Assembly: GCA_018812925.1 (NCBI GenBank)
Contig: JAHJCU010000004.1
Location: 62,001-126,000, forward strand
Direction of reading: 5' to 3'
Origin: Candidatus Omnitrophota bacterium
Lineage (GTDB): Bacteria; CAIJMQ01
DNA length: 64,000 nucleotides
A program made the position numbers and the translations under genes. The notes beneath the pieces are model-generated. The model was not told the DNA's origin. It saw only the letters and a list, made by a program, of their open reading frames with translations, and searched no databases. Shown here piece by piece: positions 61,641 to 64,000 of this stretch; position 1 is the first letter of the stretch; each line of letters begins with the position of its first letter.

Positions 61641-63527
61641 ATGTGCGGAATATGCGGATTTTTGAATAAAAAAATTCTTTCCTCTGAAGTTTTGGAGAAA
61701 ATGAATGACGAGTTGGCTCATCGGGGACCTGATGATAGAGGTATATATTTAAATACAATTCCTAATTACCAATTACCAATTACCAATGATACTTTTCAAG
61801 TGGGGTTGGGGAATAGGAGGCTTTCTATTATTGACCTTACGGAACACGGTCATCAGCCAATGTGCAATGAAAAGAGAGATGTCTGGATAGTTTTTAACGG
61901 GGAAATCTATAATTTTCAGGAATTAAAAAAAGAATTAGAGGGCAAAGGACATAAGTTCAAAGGAAGGTCTGATACCGAAGTTATTTTGCATTCTTATGAA
62001 CAATGGGGTGTAGATTGTTTGCAAAGATTCAACGGCATGTTTGCTTTTGCTATTTGGGACCAGAAGAAAAAAACACTTTTTATAGCAAGAGACAGAGTTG
62101 GTATTAAGCCGCTGTATTATTATTTTAAAGACGGGAATTTCGCTTTTTCTTCCGAATTAAAGTCCCTGCTGAAGTATCCCTTATTTGAAAAAGAATTAAA
62201 CAAAAAGAGTTTATATTATTATCTTCTTTTTCAGTATGTTCCAACCCCTTATTCTATATTCGAAAATACTTGGAAACTACTGCCCGGTCATTATTTAATA
62301 TTAAGAGAAGGTAGGGGTGTTAAGATTAAGAAATATTGGGATATCTTGGGTAAAAGAGAAGTGATAAGAAAAAAAAATGTTCAAGAATATATGGAAGAAT
62401 TTGAAAGTTTGCTTAAAAGCTCTATTAAATATCGACTTATAAGCGATGTCCCTGTAGGCGCATTTTTGTCCGGCGGCACAGATTCTAGCTTAGTAGTAGC
62501 TTCAATGGCTCAATTAACAGATAAAGTAGAAACATTCACTATCGGTTTCGAAGAAAAAAAATACAATGAAGCTCCATATGCAAAAGAAATAGCTAATTAT
62601 TTAGGTACAAAACATCACGAACTTTATTTTAAAGAGAAAGATATATTCTCGCTTATTAGAGATTTGCCCCAATATTACGATGAACCTTTCGGCGATTCTT
62701 CTTCCCTGCCAACGTACTTGGTTTCCCGTCTTGCAAAAGAAAAAGGTGTTAAGGTGGTTCTTTCCGGAGACGGAGGGGACGAATTATTTTGCGGATATAA
62801 TCGTTATATATGGATGAATAGAATGCAAAATATTCTACTATTACCTGCAATTATCAGAGAAAAAGTTGCGCCTTTATTAGGAAACATCCCCTATCTAAAA
62901 CTGCGGCGAATATCTCAAATTTTGCAATACAAAGACCTTCTCCAAATGTATTTGAGCGTAGTAGATATGTGGTCCGAAAAAGAACTTGAAAAACTTTTAG
63001 GAGAAAATTATTCCTATGAAGAATTGCCTTTTTCCAAAGTTTATAAAAAAGTTAATGCATCGCATTTACTTGAAAAATTACAACTTGTAGATTTTCATAC
63101 ATATTTGCCCGAAGATATACTTACCAAAGTAGATAGAGCTTCTATGGCGGTATCACTTGAGACAAGAGTGCCATTATTAGACCACAGAATAGCAGAGTTT
63201 GCGTATAGCTTGCCTTTGGATTTACGCTATAGACAAGGGATAAGAAAGTATCTATTGAAAAAAGTGCTTTACAAAGAACTTCCAGCCAAATTTTTTAGAC
63301 GACCCAAACAAGGATTTGGGATTCCGCTTGATCAATGGTTAAGAGGAGGTGTTAAGCCTTATATTGACGAATATTTGAATACTGGGAGAATAAAAAAAGA
63401 AGAGTTGTTTAACCCTGAATTTGTGAAAGAACTTATTAAAAAACACTTAAGCGGTAAATATAATTATCAATATCCTATATGGACTTTGCTCCAATTCCAA
63501 TTGTGGAAAGAAAAATACCTTACCTGA
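61641..63527 (+). CDS. asnB: asparagine synthase (glutamine-hydrolysing) family protein
   Basis: 628 residues. The N-terminal glutaminase domain starts MCGICGF, with the nucleophile cysteine exposed after Met removal, and RGPDDRGIY, NGEIYNF and SDTEVILH. The synthetase domain carries the PP-loop SGGTDSS and the VDRASMAVSLETRVPLLDH segment. In polysaccharide clusters such proteins amidate sugar carboxylates as often as they make asparagine, so a glycan role is plausible. Residues about 41-51 (PNYQLPITNDT) are an insertion encoded by AATTACC repeats. Starts two bases after the methyltransferase. Confidence 0.93.
   Translation: MCGICGFLNKKILSSEVLEKMNDELAHRGPDDRGIYLNTIPNYQLPITNDTFQVGLGNRRLSIIDLTEHGHQPMCNEKRDVWIVFNGEIYNFQELKKELEGKGHKFKGRSDTEVILHSYEQWGVDCLQRFNGMFAFAIWDQKKKTLFIARDRVGIKPLYYYFKDGNFAFSSELKSLLKYPLFEKELNKKSLYYYLLFQYVPTPYSIFENTWKLLPGHYLILREGRGVKIKKYWDILGKREVIRKKNVQEYMEEFESLLKSSIKYRLISDVPVGAFLSGGTDSSLVVASMAQLTDKVETFTIGFEEKKYNEAPYAKEIANYLGTKHHELYFKEKDIFSLIRDLPQYYDEPFGDSSSLPTYLVSRLAKEKGVKVVLSGDGGDELFCGYNRYIWMNRMQNILLLPAIIREKVAPLLGNIPYLKLRRISQILQYKDLLQMYLSVVDMWSEKELEKLLGENYSYEELPFSKVYKKVNASHLLEKLQLVDFHTYLPEDILTKVDRASMAVSLETRVPLLDHRIAEFAYSLPLDLRYRQGIRKYLLKKVLYKELPAKFFRRPKQGFGIPLDQWLRGGVKPYIDEYLNTGRIKKEELFNPEFVKELIKKHLSGKYNYQYPIWTLLQFQLWKEKYLT
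61764..61784. repeat. AATTACC heptamer array inside asnB
   Basis: Three perfect tandem copies of AATTACC (21 bases) within codons for NYQLPIT. Because the unit is seven bases, loss or gain of one copy would shift the asnB reading frame. Confidence 0.8.
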
Positions 63528-63537
63528 TAAGTTAACT

Positions 63538-64000
63538 ATGGATAAAATCAATATTTTATATCTGATTGCCACTTTAGATATCGGTGGAGCAGAGAGACAA
63601 TTGGTAGAACTTGTAAAGCGAATTGATAAAAAGAAATTTAATCCGATAGTTTGTTGTTTGACAAGAGGCGGTCCTTTAGAGCAAGAATTAAAAGAAACAA
63701 GAGTTGAATATTTTATTTTAGGTAAAAAATTCAAATTTGATTTCTCGGTAATTTTTAAACTTATTTCTATCTTAAAACAAAAAAATATTCATATTCTGCA
63801 TACATGGATGTTCACCTCAAATTCTTTTGGAAGGATGGCGGGAATTGTTTCTCAAACCCCGATAATGATTGCATCGGAAAGGTGTGTTGACCTTTGGAAA
63901 AACGGATTACATCTTCTCATAGATAAAACACTGGCAAATTTTACAGACAAGATAATATGTGTCTCTGAAGCGGTAAAAAACTTTTATCATAATGATGCCT
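63538..64000 (+). CDS. glycosyltransferase family 4 (partial, runs off right edge)
   Basis: The visible 154 residues open MDKINILYLIATLDIGGAER and continue with VCCLTRGGPLEQELKE, LHTWMFTSNSFGRMAGI and ASERCVDLWKNGLH, all typical of the N-terminal half of GT4 enzymes. The donor-binding domain is beyond the window. It follows asnB after ten bases and continues the glycan cluster. Its sequence resembles that of the transferase at 53631. Confidence 0.85.
   Translation, partial: MDKINILYLIATLDIGGAERQLVELVKRIDKKKFNPIVCCLTRGGPLEQELKETRVEYFILGKKFKFDFSVIFKLISILKQKNIHILHTWMFTSNSFGRMAGIVSQTPIMIASERCVDLWKNGLHLLIDKTLANFTDKIICVSEAVKNFYHNDA

Noticed and set aside
1-64000. CRISPR arrays, tRNA or rRNA genes, prophage or transposase genes
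   Set aside because: None seen on either strand. The repeats found are palindromes or short direct repeats without regular spacing.

Overview
The window is AT-rich chromosomal DNA from a Gram-negative bacterium that I cannot name from sequence alone. Evidence for an outer membrane and LPS: a WaaF-type heptosyltransferase, a heptose-phosphate adenylyltransferase, AsmA, lipoprotein signal peptides and MurA. Many short dispersed repeats, CFI-box secreted proteins, type I-alpha glutamine synthetase, sigma-54 and a ThiD2-ThiE fusion together resemble genomes of uncultured candidate phyla (Omnitrophota, Elusimicrobiota or Firestonebacteria-like). That placement is inference. I see no rRNA, tRNA, CRISPR array, transposase, prophage or plasmid function.

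Layout. 0-2.8 kb: small membrane and lipoproteins on the minus strand. 2.8-5.6 kb: acpP-fabF-acyl-CoA dehydrogenase. 5.7-10.4 kb (plus): radical SAM AmrS-like protein, glnA, nadE, rpoN. 10.5-17.3 kb (minus): three secreted proteins sharing a CFI-box-type C-terminus, with a glycosyltransferase/PHP pair between them. 17.4-19.2 kb (minus): overlapping acpS, heptose adenylyltransferase, thiE. 19.6-22.8 kb (plus): alr, PHP phosphoesterase, glycosyltransferase. 22.8-27.4 kb (minus): SPFH, LemA, DUF2207 and an EEP-family protein. 27.5-36.7 kb (plus): waaF, murA-hisD, SYLF protein, a c-di-GMP phosphodiesterase pair, lysA, glycosyltransferase. 36.7-49.9 kb: YihY, AsmA, CstA, a GGDEF/substrate-binding fusion, Zn-dehydrogenase-recJ, rsmA, Fe-dehydrogenase. 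50-53.6 kb: transaldolase, acylphosphatase, trpB-trpA. 53.6-64 kb (plus): a surface-glycan cluster of glycosyltransferases, methyltransferases, a B12-type radical SAM enzyme, a flippase and an asparagine synthase, continuing past the right edge.

The most notable signal outside the genes is the density of short palindromic and direct repeats. One family lies in frame inside rpoN, recJ and a glycosyltransferase, probably also an Fe-dehydrogenase, and overlaps the ribosome binding site of asmA. A second (ends CCCCGTTAGA/TCTAACGGGG) frames intergenic spacers and supplies the last codons of trpB. Others form the end of rsmA, flank single genes as direct repeats, or sit as a heptamer array inside asnB. 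Several transcription units have a -10 hexamer a few bases before the start codon and no Shine-Dalgarno, suggesting leaderless mRNAs. The transaldolase appears to start at ATT.
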